A stretch of 64,000 nucleotides of DNA from Pseudogemmobacter bohemicus (GTDB lineage Bacteria > Pseudomonadota > Alphaproteobacteria > Rhodobacterales > Rhodobacteraceae): contig NZ_QNHG01000002.1 in the NCBI RefSeq assembly GCF_003290025.1, forward strand, positions 62,001 to 126,000, written 5' to 3'. The notes under the pieces were generated by a model, which worked only from the letters and a program-made list of their open reading frames with translations, had not been told where the DNA came from and ran no database searches. Each line of letters starts with the position of its first letter. Within the stretch, counting starts at the first letter, position 1. Below are positions 18,050-26,542 of this stretch, piece by piece. A program made the translations under genes and the position numbers.

Positions 18050-19227
18050 CGCGTCACACTCCATTGCACGACCGGGTAGCTGGATTTCCAGCCCCGCCTG
18101 CGGCCCAGCGGGGCGGCCTCGGCCAGCTCGAATCGGAACAACTGGCCGCCTTTCGCCCCATGCCAGGCCGCCAGCAGCGCCTCGGTTTCCAGTGTCACGC
18201 CATGCGCGACCAGCCGAACGCCCTGCGGCAGGCAGGCCCAGAGCGCGTTCAACAGATTGTCATCCGCGCCGCCGCCGATGAAAACCGCATCGGGGCGCGG
18301 CAGCAAGGGCAGCAGTTCCAGCGCCCGCCCCTCGCGTATTTCCAGCCGGTCGACGCCCAGCCGCGTGGCATTCCCCCGCGCCCGCGCCGCCCGGGTCGGG
18401 TCGAATTCGACGCCGATCGCCCGCATCGCAGCATGGGACAGCAGCCATTCGATCCCGACAGAGCCCGAACCCGCGCCGATATCCCACAGAAGTTCCCCGG
18501 CGCGCGGCGCCAGCGCTGACAAAGCCAGCGCCCGGATCGGGCGTTTGGTGATCTGGCCATCGTGGTCGAACAGGTCATCCGCCCGGCCCGAGGCCAGCGT
18601 CGCCGCCCGGCCAGCCCCCCGGATCTCAATCGCCGCAACCACCAGATCGGCCGGCTTCTCCGCTGCGAAGGCTGCGGCTGTGGTTTCGCGCACCCGCTCC
18701 TGCGGCCCGCCCAGATGTTCGAAAAGCGTCACCAGGCTTGCGGAAAAGCCACATTCCTGCAGGAATTCCGCCAGCGCTGCCGGAGCCTGGCCATCGCGCA
18801 GCGTCACGATCAGCCGCTGGCCAGGCGCCAGATGCGGAGCAAGCCGCGACAAAGGTGCGGCGTGAAGACCCAGACAGGTGGTCTCCTCCAGCCGCCAGCC
18901 CTTGCGCGCCGCCACCAGCGAAAAGACCGGAGGCGCGGGCCAGGCCCGCCATTCCCCCGGCATCAGGTCACGCGCCAGGCTGCCGCCCGCGCCGAACCAG
19001 AACGGATCACCCGAGGCCAGCACCGCCACCCTTTGCCCGCGCAGGGCCAGCACCGGCGCCGGGGTAAAAGGCACCGGCCAGGGCCGCTTGTCGGGATGCC
19101 CGATCATCGCCAGGTGACGCGGGCCGCCAAAGACGACATTGGCCGCCGCCAGCGCCTGACGGCTTGCATCCGACAGCCCCGCCGCGCCATCTTCGCCAAT
19201 ACCGATGATCGAAAGCCATTCAGCCAT
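18046..19227 (-). CDS. cobL: Precorrin-6B C5,15-methyltransferase (decarboxylating)
   Basis: A 393-residue fusion of a CbiE-type tetrapyrrole methylase (about 1-200; LSIIGIGEDGAAGLS, VLASGDPFWFGAGG) and a CbiT-type Rossmann methyltransferase (about 215-393; ALSALAPRAGELLWDIGAGSGSVGIEW, FIGGGADDN). It methylates C5 and C15 and decarboxylates the C12 acetate. The start MAEWLSIIGIG lies inside a CATG shared with the divergent cobK start, so the two start codons overlap by two bases. AGAAGGG lies upstream within cobK. It heads cobL-E-M-B-A. Confidence 0.94.
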   Translation of the reverse strand: MAEWLSIIGIGEDGAAGLSDASRQALAAANVVFGGPRHLAMIGHPDKRPWPVPFTPAPVLALRGQRVAVLASGDPFWFGAGGSLARDLMPGEWRAWPAPPVFSLVAARKGWRLEETTCLGLHAAPLSRLAPHLAPGQRLIVTLRDGQAPAALAEFLQECGFSASLVTLFEHLGGPQERVRETTAAAFAAEKPADLVVAAIEIRGAGRAATLASGRADDLFDHDGQITKRPIRALALSALAPRAGELLWDIGAGSGSVGIEWLLSHAAMRAIGVEFDPTRAARARGNATRLGVDRLEIREGRALELLPLLPRPDAVFIGGGADDNLLNALWACLPQGVRLVAHGVTLETEALLAAWHGAKGGQLFRFELAEAAPLGRRRGWKSSYPVVQWSVTR

Positions 19228-19969
19228 GAACCCGACCCTTCTCATCCTTGGCGGCACCACCGAGGCAAGCCAGCTTGCCCGACTGGTCGCGGATCGCGGG
19301 ATCGGCGCCACGCTCTCTTATGCCGGCCGGGTGGAAAGCCCACGCGCCCAGCCGGTGCCGGTCAGAACCGGAGGCTTTGGCGGCGGCGAAGGCCTTGCCG
19401 ACTGGATCAGGGCGCATCGGGTCACCCATCTGATCGACGCGACCCATCCTTTTGCCGCGCAGATGAGCCGGAACGCCCATGCGGCAGCGGCGCTGACCGG
19501 GATCCCACTCTTGCGCCTGATGCGCCCGGCCTGGACACCCGGCCCGGGCGATGACTGGACCAGCCTGCCAGACCTCGCCGCTGCGGTGGCGCGGCTTGGC
19601 GGACCGTCGCGCCGGATCTTCCTCGCCATCGGCCGCCTGCATCTCGCGAATTTCGCCAGCCAGCCGCAGCATGATTATCTTCTGCGCCTCGTCGATCCGC
19701 CGGGGGATTTGCCTCTGCCTCAGGTGACGCTGGAAATCGCGCGCGGCCCCTTTGACCTCGCCTCCGACCTCGCGCTGCTGCGCAGCCACCGGAGCGATCT
19801 GATCATCGCCAAAAACGCCGGCGGCTGCGGAGCGCGCGCCAAACTTGACGCGGCGCGGCAACTGGGCCTGCCGGTCTGGCTGATCGACCGCCCCGCCTTG
19901 CCGCCCGCTGACACCGTCTCCGACCCGGCGGAAATCCTCGCCCGGCTTCATGCCGACCTCGGCGTATAG
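19226..19969 (+). CDS. cobK: Precorrin-6A reductase
   Basis: A 247-residue NADPH-dependent reductase (CobK/CbiJ). Recognised by MNPTLLILGGTTEASQLARLV, the HLIDATHPFAAQMSRNA motif, a conserved HDYLLRLVDPP, and IIAKNAGGCGARAKLDAARQLGLPVWLIDRP near the C-terminus. It is the only plus-strand gene inside an otherwise minus-strand cob block. Its start codon overlaps that of cobL (CATG) and its last 22 nt overlap the 3' end of cobJ. A strong Shine-Dalgarno is not visible at this ATG; an ATG at 19205 in the same frame is an alternative. Confidence 0.93.
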   Translation: MNPTLLILGGTTEASQLARLVADRGIGATLSYAGRVESPRAQPVPVRTGGFGGGEGLADWIRAHRVTHLIDATHPFAAQMSRNAHAAAALTGIPLLRLMRPAWTPGPGDDWTSLPDLAAAVARLGGPSRRIFLAIGRLHLANFASQPQHDYLLRLVDPPGDLPLPQVTLEIARGPFDLASDLALLRSHRSDLIIAKNAGGCGARAKLDAARQLGLPVWLIDRPALPPADTVSDPAEILARLHADLGV

Positions 19970-20754
19970 ACAAAGCGCCCGACCCGCCGCGTCAGCGATG
20001 AGCCGACCAGAACCATGGTCCGCATATCGACCATCTCTGGCTCCAGATCGCGCAATTCCACCACCCGCAACTCCTGCTCAGAGGTCGAGACCGCGCGGGC
20101 CAGCACCACCAGCCGCCCCGGCTCACAGCCCTCGCGCAGCACTTCAATCACCCGCTCGAACCGCCCCGGTCGCGATTTCGAACGCGGGTTGTAAAACCCC
20201 ATGGCGAAATCGCCCTCTACCGCCAGGCGCAGCCGCTTTTCGACCAGCTCAAACGGCTTAAGGTTATCCGAAAGGTTGATCGCACAGAAATCATGGCCCA
20301 GCGGAGCCCCCGCCGCCGCCGCCGCCGCCAGCATGGCGGTGATCCCCGGCAGGATCCGCACATCCGTCTCGCGCCAGACCTCCGGCCCCGCCTCCATCGC
20401 CTCGAACAAAGCCGATGCCATGGCGAAAACCCCCGGATCGCCCGACGACACCACGACAACGCGCCGCCCCGTCGCCGCCAGGTCAAAGGCGTGACGCGCC
20501 CGGTCCAGCTCGACCCGGTTATCGGTCGGGTGCTTCACCAGCCCGTCGCGATCCGCCACCCGCGCCACATAGGGGATATAGCCGATCACATCCGTGGCCT
20601 CAGCCAGAGCCGCCACCACTTCCGGCGTCACCATCGCTTCTGCCCCGGGCCCGAGACCGGCCACAACGACCCATCCTTTCCTCTTGGCAGAAATACTCCG
20701 GGGGGAGTCGCCTCCGGCGACGGGGGGCTGGCCCCCCCTGTCCACATCACTCAC
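19948..20754 (-). CDS. cobJ: Precorrin-3B C17-methyltransferase
   Basis: A 268-residue tetrapyrrole methylase that contracts the ring and methylates C17. Motifs are VVVAGLGPGAEAMVTPE, DVIGYIPYV, VVVSSGDPGVFAMA, DVRILPGITAMLAAAAAAGAPLGHDF and FYNPRSKSR. The frame opens with GTG 20754, overlapping the cobI stop as GTGA. About 26 extra N-terminal residues (with DSPRSISAKRK) are encoded by a copy of the dispersed repeat, and normal CobJ proteins begin near WVVVAGLGPG. Initiation at a downstream GTG behind AAAGGA is a realistic alternative. Confidence 0.92.
   Translation of the reverse strand: MSDVDRGGQPPVAGGDSPRSISAKRKGWVVVAGLGPGAEAMVTPEVVAALAEATDVIGYIPYVARVADRDGLVKHPTDNRVELDRARHAFDLAATGRRVVVVSSGDPGVFAMASALFEAMEAGPEVWRETDVRILPGITAMLAAAAAAGAPLGHDFCAINLSDNLKPFELVEKRLRLAVEGDFAMGFYNPRSKSRPGRFERVIEVLREGCEPGRLVVLARAVSTSEQELRVVELRDLEPEMVDMRTMVLVGSSLTRRVGRFVYTPRSA
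20679..20718 (-). repeat. Dispersed repeat copy inside the cobJ reading frame
   Basis: Minus strand: CGCCGGAGGCGACTCCCC then GGAGTATTTCTGCCAAGAGGAAAGG, matching the GGCGGGAGTATTTTCRTCAAGAGGAA unit with several changes. It supplies the N-terminal extension of CobJ. Confidence 0.7.
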
Positions 20755-21458
20755 GGTCGCCGCCCTTTCCCATGAATGATCGCAATCGAGAAATAGGGCG
20801 CCTCATCGCCAACTTCCGCCAGCAGCCGTACCCGTTCCGCCGGCATGGTGCCATGTTCCACCAGCCAGGCATCGGGCAAGCGCCCCGCCGCATCCAGCAC
20901 CCGCCGCAGCTTGGAAAGATTGCGGCCAATCTTCATCACCACCAGCGCATCGGTATCCGCCACCCGCCGCGCCAGTTCCGCCTCGGGAAGCGTCGCAGGC
21001 AGCACCGTCAGCACATCATCGCCCCAGGTCACCGGCTGACCGGTCGCATGCCAGCAGCCGACCATGCCGGGAATACCCGGCACCACCTCGACCATGCCCT
21101 CCGGCAGCCGCGACTGCAGATGCATGAACGAGCCGTAGAGGAAAGGATCCCCCTCACACAGCACCACGACATCCTGCCCGGCAGCCGCCAGTCGTGCCGC
21201 CCAGCCGTCGTAAAACGGCGCCAGCGCGGCGTTATAGCCGGGATCATGCACCGGAATCTCGGTCGTCACCGGATATTCCATCGGCCATTCCTCGGCATCC
21301 GGGGCCAGCAGCCCCTCGACCATCCGCCGCGCCTGTCCCTCACGCCCGGGCTTGCGGAAATAGGCCACGATCCGCGCCGAGGTCAGCAGCCGATGCGCTT
21401 TGACGCTCATCAGCTCCGGATCACCCGGCCCTAGGCCGATGCAGATTACCCTCGCCAT
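20751..21458 (-). CDS. cobI: Precorrin-2 C20-methyltransferase
   Basis: A 235-residue tetrapyrrole methylase that turns precorrin-2 into precorrin-3A. Motifs: MARVICIGLGPGDPELMSVKA, VAYFRKPGREGQAR, VVVLCEGDPFLYGSFM, EVVPGIPGMVGCWHATGQPV and VVMKIGRNLSKL. The ATG at 21458 follows AAGGAG directly and lies 2 nt past the cobH stop, which rules out the long upstream extension of the frame. The stop overlaps the cobJ start as GTGA. Confidence 0.95.
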   Translation of the reverse strand: MARVICIGLGPGDPELMSVKAHRLLTSARIVAYFRKPGREGQARRMVEGLLAPDAEEWPMEYPVTTEIPVHDPGYNAALAPFYDGWAARLAAAGQDVVVLCEGDPFLYGSFMHLQSRLPEGMVEVVPGIPGMVGCWHATGQPVTWGDDVLTVLPATLPEAELARRVADTDALVVMKIGRNLSKLRRVLDAAGRLPDAWLVEHGTMPAERVRLLAEVGDEAPYFSIAIIHGKGRRP

Positions 21459-21460
21459 GC

Positions 21461-22090
21461 TCACTCCTTGCGGCTGGCCAGCGCGTTGACCGCCGCCACC
21501 GTGATCGCCGAACCGCCGAGGCGCCCATCCACCACACACCAGGGCAGCGGATTGTCCTGCGCCAGAGCCTCTTTTGATTCCGCCGCGCCGATGAAACCGA
21601 CCGGACAGCCAATGATCGCCGCGGGGCGCGGGAAATCCGGGTCTTGCAGCAGATTCAGAAGGTGGAAAAGCGCGGTCGGCGCATTGCCGATCGCCACCAC
21701 GGCGCCAGCGAGATGTGGCCGCCACAGCTCCACCGCCGCAGCCGAGCGGGTATTGCCGATCTGTGCCGCCAGCCCCGGCACCGAAGGATCCTGCAGCGTG
21801 CAGATCACCGCGTTCTTCGCCGGCAGTCGTGCGCGGGTGATCCCTTCACTGACCATCTTCGCGTCGCACAGGATCGGCGCACCGGCCTCCAGCGCTGCCC
21901 GCGCCGCCACCGCAAAATCCGGAGCAAAACGGATATGCGGCGCGAGTTCGACCATGCCGCTGGCATGGATCATGCGGACGGCAACCACCTCTTCCTCGGG
22001 GGTAAAACGCGCAAGCTCCGCCTCGGCGCGGATCGTCGCGAAAGAGGCGAGATAGATCTTCGCGCCGTCGGTTTCATAGCTGTGGGTCAA
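21461..22090 (-). CDS. cobH: Precorrin-8X methylmutase
   Basis: A 209-residue isomerase that moves the methyl group from C11 to C12 to give hydrogenobyrinate. Motifs: HSYETDGAKIYLASFATIRAEAEL, VAVRMIHASGMVEL (catalytic His), ILCDAKMVSEGI, and PAAIIGCPVGFIGAAESKEAL. A TTG at 22090 is taken as start: it gives the usual family length and has GCGAGG 6 nt upstream. The ATG at 22120 has no visible ribosome-binding site. With the TTG start it overlaps the cobG 3' end by 17 nt. Confidence 0.9.
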   Translation of the reverse strand: MTHSYETDGAKIYLASFATIRAEAELARFTPEEEVVAVRMIHASGMVELAPHIRFAPDFAVAARAALEAGAPILCDAKMVSEGITRARLPAKNAVICTLQDPSVPGLAAQIGNTRSAAAVELWRPHLAGAVVAIGNAPTALFHLLNLLQDPDFPRPAAIIGCPVGFIGAAESKEALAQDNPLPWCVVDGRLGGSAITVAAVNALASRKE

Positions 22091-23216
22091 GGCGGCCTCG
22101 CAAAATTGCCGGAATATCATCGGGGGAAAGCCCGCGCAGAACGGGGGTGGCAGAGGCCGGGCCATTCTCGATCAGATCGAAGCCGCCCACGCCGGCGGTC
22201 AGGGTCAGACGGGCCGCTCCGGGATGGGCGCAGCCCTTGGCGCAGCCCGAGACATGCAGATGCCGCCCGCGCGGCACCAGCGGCGCCAGCGCGCGGGCCA
22301 GATCCCGCACCGGCGCCGCAGCCGACAGGCATCCCGGCGCGCCGGTACAGGCCGCGACGCGCAACAACGGATCATCCGCCGTCTCGATCAGGCCCTGGAC
22401 CGGCGCCGCGCCAACCCCTTCAAGGATAACCGAACGCCAGGGCGTCAGCCGCAAAGGCGCAATGGCCAGCGCCCGCAACATATCGGCCTGCAACTGGCCA
22501 AAGGGCAGCGCGAGGCAGAGCCCGGCCCCGGTCATCCCCGGCGACAGCGCGGGACCGCTCAGCGGTGCTTCGGTCGCGGCCAGCGGCGGCGTGGCGGTCA
22601 GCCGGGCCATCCGGGTCGCGCTGCCCTGCGCAAGGAACCAGCCGAGGATCTCCATCAGGCGCGGAATGGCGGTGGCGGCGGTGACAGGCTCACCCCGCAC
22701 CATTCCTTCGGCGCGCAGAATCAGCCCGCTGGCGGCGCGCTCGATCCGGAGATCGGCCGAGGCAGACCCAAGGATCGCCCGCGCGCCGGTATCCACTGCA
22801 AAGCCGAATTTCGCGGGCAAGGGCGGCGCCTCGCGCAGAGCCTCTTCCAGGGCCGCGACCAGCGCGAGGGTCTCATCGCCATCGCGATGCAGCGGTGTGG
22901 TCAGGATATTGCGCCGTGCCTCGGCCTCGGCGCTGGAATCAAGCAGATCCAGCTGTAACAGAGACTGATGCAGCGCCGGCAGCCCGGCCTCTGTCACGCC
23001 GCGCAGCTGCAGATGGGCGCGCGATCCAAGGTCGATCAGCCCGTTGCCATGGGTCCCGGCCAGATCGGCCAGCGCCCGCGCCTGCGCCGCGCCAAGCCGG
23101 CCGGCATGGGGGCGGATGCGCACCACCAGCCCATCGCCCGAAACCATCGGCCGGAGCGCGCCGGGACACCAGCCCTTGATCTGGCCGCTGATCTGGTCCT
23201 GCACCCTGCCGCTCAT
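22074..23216 (-). CDS. cobG: Precorrin-3B synthase (CobG)
   Basis: A 380-residue sulfite/nitrite-reductase-like enzyme that uses O2 to hydroxylate precorrin-3A, the step that defines the aerobic route. The siroheme-type [4Fe-4S] cysteine pattern is visible near the C-terminus: CTGAPGC followed by SGCAKGC. The N-terminal ferredoxin-like half domain starts MSGRVQDQISGQIKGWCPGAL. ATG 23216 overlaps the cobN stop by 4 nt (ATGA), supporting this start over the longer frame. Confidence 0.92.
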   Translation of the reverse strand: MSGRVQDQISGQIKGWCPGALRPMVSGDGLVVRIRPHAGRLGAAQARALADLAGTHGNGLIDLGSRAHLQLRGVTEAGLPALHQSLLQLDLLDSSAEAEARRNILTTPLHRDGDETLALVAALEEALREAPPLPAKFGFAVDTGARAILGSASADLRIERAASGLILRAEGMVRGEPVTAATAIPRLMEILGWFLAQGSATRMARLTATPPLAATEAPLSGPALSPGMTGAGLCLALPFGQLQADMLRALAIAPLRLTPWRSVILEGVGAAPVQGLIETADDPLLRVAACTGAPGCLSAAAPVRDLARALAPLVPRGRHLHVSGCAKGCAHPGAARLTLTAGVGGFDLIENGPASATPVLRGLSPDDIPAILRGRLDPQL

Positions 23217-26200
23217 GCCGCGCCCTCCGGAGAGAGCCTTGCGGCACGGGAATTGGAGCGGCTTTGCCACAGGCCCGCCGCCGCCAGCGCGCTGAAACAA
23301 TCCTCCATCGCGGCCAGGGCATCGGGGTTGGCGCTTTCCAGAAAGGCGCGGATGGCGGGATCGTCCAGCGTCGCATCGCGGTAGAGGTCGAAAAGATGCG
23401 AGGGCACCACGCGGGCGAGATGGGCAAAGGCCGCGAGATGCTCCAGCGTGGCGGCGATCTCGGCGGCCCCCCGGAACCCGTGCCGGGTCATTGAGGCCAG
23501 CCAGACCGGGCTGGCGGCGCGGGCGCGGGTGACACGGGCGATTTCTTCGGTCAGGGCGCGGGCGCGGGGCTGGTCGGGGCGGGTGGCGTCAAGGTGGTAA
23601 AGCGCCGGTTCTGCCGCACCCAGCCGCGCCATCGCGGCGGCGAAGCCGCCCTCATGGCTGGCATAATCCATCGCGAGCAGCAGATCGGTTTCCGGCATGT
23701 CCTGGGCGTGGATAAAGGCATCCGCGCCGCGCAGCCTTGCCTCAAGCAGATCGCGGGCAGGCAGACCTTCGGCGGAATGATCCGAAGCGGCAAGCCAGGC
23801 CTCGCCCGCAGCCTGGCGGGCGCTGTCGCTGTAATCGCTGTCCCTTATGCCCAGCCCATAGCTGCCCGGCGCCGGGGCAAAGACCCGGGCGCCGCGCAGC
23901 GCGGTGGTATAGGGGTTCATATCGGCGGCCTCGTCGCGCTCGGCCAGGGCCTCGCAACCGGCATCGAACAGCCGGGCGAGATCTGGGAAAACGTCTCTGA
24001 ACAGGCCGGAAGCGCGGATCGAGACCTCGATCCGGGGGCGATCCATCAGGGTCAGCGGCACGATGCCGAAACCGGTGACGCGATCAGAACCTTCGTCCCA
24101 TATCGGCTCCAGCCCGGCGAGGTGGAGCGCCATGGCAAATTCCTCGCCCGCCGTGCGCATGGTGGCCGAGCCCCAGAGGTTGAGGATCAGCCCACGCGGG
24201 TAATCGCCATGATCCTGGAGATGGCGGCGGATGAGCTCTTCGGCAAGCCTGATACCCTGGGCATGGGCGGCGCGGGACGGCACCGCGCGCGGATCGGTTC
24301 CGTAGAGATTGCGCCCGGTGGGCAGCACATCGGCCCGGCCCCGCCAGGGTGAGCCGGAGGGGCCAGGCGGAACCGGCTGGCCGTTCAGCGCGGCGATGAG
24401 ATTGTCGCGTTCGGAGGTCAGAGAGGCGGGATCGCCTGTGGCTGGCCGCCTGGGGCTCTGTCCCAGGAACCCCGGGATATTTTCCGACAGATGAAACGGG
24501 GTTCCAGCGGGCGTTCCTCTGGCCCAGATGTGCAGGCCTTCACCGAACTGGCTTTCTTTCAGGTCGCAGACGAAACGGTCGATCCTGGGGATGGCTTCGG
24601 CGGGCGAGGCCTCCTCGGGGATGTCGAGATCCTGTTCGACATGGGCGGCGCGGGCCTCTTGCCGGATGGCGGCGATCAGGCGGTCGCGGCGGGCCGGGTC
24701 GAGACCATCGGCGGTGGAATATTCGTCGAGCAGCCGTTCCAGTCGGGCCAGCGCCGGCGGCATCGCGGCATCGGACAAGGGCGGCGTGAGATGGCCAAGC
24801 GTCACCGCGCCGATGCGGCGGCGGGCCTGGGCGGCCTCGCCAGGGTCATTGACGATGAAAGGGTAGAGGACGGGGAGCGGCGCGATCAGCGCTTCGGGCC
24901 AGCAGGCGTCGGAAAGCGCCACCGCCTTGCCCGGCAACCATTCGAGCGTGCCATGGGCACCAATATGGAGAAGCACATCGGATTGCGCCCTGAGCCAGAG
25001 ATAGAAGGCCACATAGGCATGCGAAGGGACGCGCGACGTATCATGGTATTCGCTGTCACGGTCGGGGCGACGGCTGCGCTCAGGCTGCAGGGCGATCAGC
25101 AGATTACCGCGCCTTGTGGCCGGAAAGGCGAAGGCGCCCGCCCGGATCAGCGGATCGTCTTCCGGGCGGCCATGTGTCTCTGTGAGGGCGGTTTTCAGGG
25201 TTTCAGGCAGCGAGGCCAGGGCCGCGCGATAGGCGCCCAGTGGCCAGGAGAGAGTCTCTGTCTGCAGCACCTGATCAAGGGGGGCGCCCTGGCTGATGGA
25301 GAAACCGGCGGCGGTGAGATCTTCGGCCATCGCCCCGGCAGAGGCCAGCACGTCAAGACCGACCGCATGCGCCATGCGCCAGGATTTGCCGGGATAGGTC
25401 GAGAGAACCATGGCGATGCGGCGCCGGGCGGGCGGCTCGGAGGCCAGCCGGAGCCAGGCCATCACCTTCGCCACCACGGCCCCGATCCGCCCGGGGTCGG
25501 GCGCGTGGCTGGTGCGGGCAAATTGCAGATCGGGATCGCGTGGCGCCTCGTCCTTGAACGAGATCACGCCGGCGGTGATGCGGCCATCGACCTCGGGCAG
25601 CGCCACATGCATGGCGAGATCGGCGGGGGAAAGGCCGCGCCCGGCGGCCTCCCAGGCCGCGCGGGTCGAGGTGGCGTGGATGACCTGGAAGACCGGCACA
25701 CCGGCAGAGTCAAGCGGCGAGCCGTGACTGGCGCGGGCGGAAAAGGCGGTGGCATTGACAAGCGCCGCCGGCGCAAGGCCGGGAAGGGTCTCGCGCAGCC
25801 AGGCGGCGGCGGCAGGGTCTTTCAGGCTGGGCAGGAAGACACCGGCAGCACAGAGCCCATCTGCCTCGAAAGCGCGGATCAGCGCGTCGATGGCGGCGGT
25901 GTCGCCGGCGGCGGCCCAGGCGCGGTAGAACGGGATCAGGATCAGCGGCGCCTCGCCTGCGGCCACCGCGCGCAGCACCCCGGCTGAGGGATGCCAGAAG
26001 CCGAAAGCCGGCAGCGATTTGGCCCCCGGGACCGGACCGGCATAAAGACCGGCGGCCAGCGCCAGTTGCGCCAGCGCGCCCTGGGCGGCAACCGCGCCGC
26101 CAGCCTCACACAGCGCCGACAGCCGGCGCAGCGTGGCGACCGGCAGCGTCGATGCCGCATCAAGGCCCGGATCGGGGCGTCCGTCAGCGGGCAGCAGCGC

Positions 26201-26533
26201 CAGCGCAATTCCGCGCGATCTGGCAAGCTCAGAGACTTGTTCGACGCCGTAGGACCAGTAATTCACCCCACCGATCAGCCGGATCAGGATACCCTTCACC
26301 CCCGGCAGCGCCTGGTCGATCCAGGTATCGACCGACAGCGGATGCGTCAGCCGCGACAGGTTCGCAAGTCTCAGCGTGGGCAGGCTGTCTCTGCCCCGTC
26401 GCCACCCCGCCGCGAAAGCGCCGAGGTCACTGTCGGAAAACGACAACACCACCAGATCCGCGGGCGTCTGCCCGAGATCCTGCGGTGTGTCGGTCTCGGC
26501 AAGACCATGGCTTTCGCGGAAGAGGACGTGCAT
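23213..26533 (-). CDS. cobN: Cobaltochelatase subunit CobN
   Basis: An 1106-residue large subunit of the ATP-dependent CobNST chelatase, related to magnesium chelatase BchH. It inserts Co2+ into hydrogenobyrinate a,c-diamide. Motifs include an N-terminal VVLSFSDSDLGAFAAGW, LIRLIGGVNYWSYGV, VLLHIGAHGTLEWLPGKAVALS, RGLILNLWGSATMRTAGEEFA and a C-terminal MTRHGFRGAAEIAATL. It is shorter than the roughly 1275-residue P. denitrificans CobN. GGGGGG precedes the ATG, 9 nt after cobW. cobS and cobT are not in the window. Confidence 0.95.
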   Translation of the reverse strand: MHVLFRESHGLAETDTPQDLGQTPADLVVLSFSDSDLGAFAAGWRRGRDSLPTLRLANLSRLTHPLSVDTWIDQALPGVKGILIRLIGGVNYWSYGVEQVSELARSRGIALALLPADGRPDPGLDAASTLPVATLRRLSALCEAGGAVAAQGALAQLALAAGLYAGPVPGAKSLPAFGFWHPSAGVLRAVAAGEAPLILIPFYRAWAAAGDTAAIDALIRAFEADGLCAAGVFLPSLKDPAAAAWLRETLPGLAPAALVNATAFSARASHGSPLDSAGVPVFQVIHATSTRAAWEAAGRGLSPADLAMHVALPEVDGRITAGVISFKDEAPRDPDLQFARTSHAPDPGRIGAVVAKVMAWLRLASEPPARRRIAMVLSTYPGKSWRMAHAVGLDVLASAGAMAEDLTAAGFSISQGAPLDQVLQTETLSWPLGAYRAALASLPETLKTALTETHGRPEDDPLIRAGAFAFPATRRGNLLIALQPERSRRPDRDSEYHDTSRVPSHAYVAFYLWLRAQSDVLLHIGAHGTLEWLPGKAVALSDACWPEALIAPLPVLYPFIVNDPGEAAQARRRIGAVTLGHLTPPLSDAAMPPALARLERLLDEYSTADGLDPARRDRLIAAIRQEARAAHVEQDLDIPEEASPAEAIPRIDRFVCDLKESQFGEGLHIWARGTPAGTPFHLSENIPGFLGQSPRRPATGDPASLTSERDNLIAALNGQPVPPGPSGSPWRGRADVLPTGRNLYGTDPRAVPSRAAHAQGIRLAEELIRRHLQDHGDYPRGLILNLWGSATMRTAGEEFAMALHLAGLEPIWDEGSDRVTGFGIVPLTLMDRPRIEVSIRASGLFRDVFPDLARLFDAGCEALAERDEAADMNPYTTALRGARVFAPAPGSYGLGIRDSDYSDSARQAAGEAWLAASDHSAEGLPARDLLEARLRGADAFIHAQDMPETDLLLAMDYASHEGGFAAAMARLGAAEPALYHLDATRPDQPRARALTEEIARVTRARAASPVWLASMTRHGFRGAAEIAATLEHLAAFAHLARVVPSHLFDLYRDATLDDPAIRAFLESANPDALAAMEDCFSALAAAGLWQSRSNSRAARLSPEGAA

Positions 26534-26542
26534 CGGCCCCCC

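Noticed and set aside
24491-25987. 498-codon plus-strand frame opposite cobN
   Set aside because: Composition and lack of motifs mark it as antisense shadow of a well-supported cobN.
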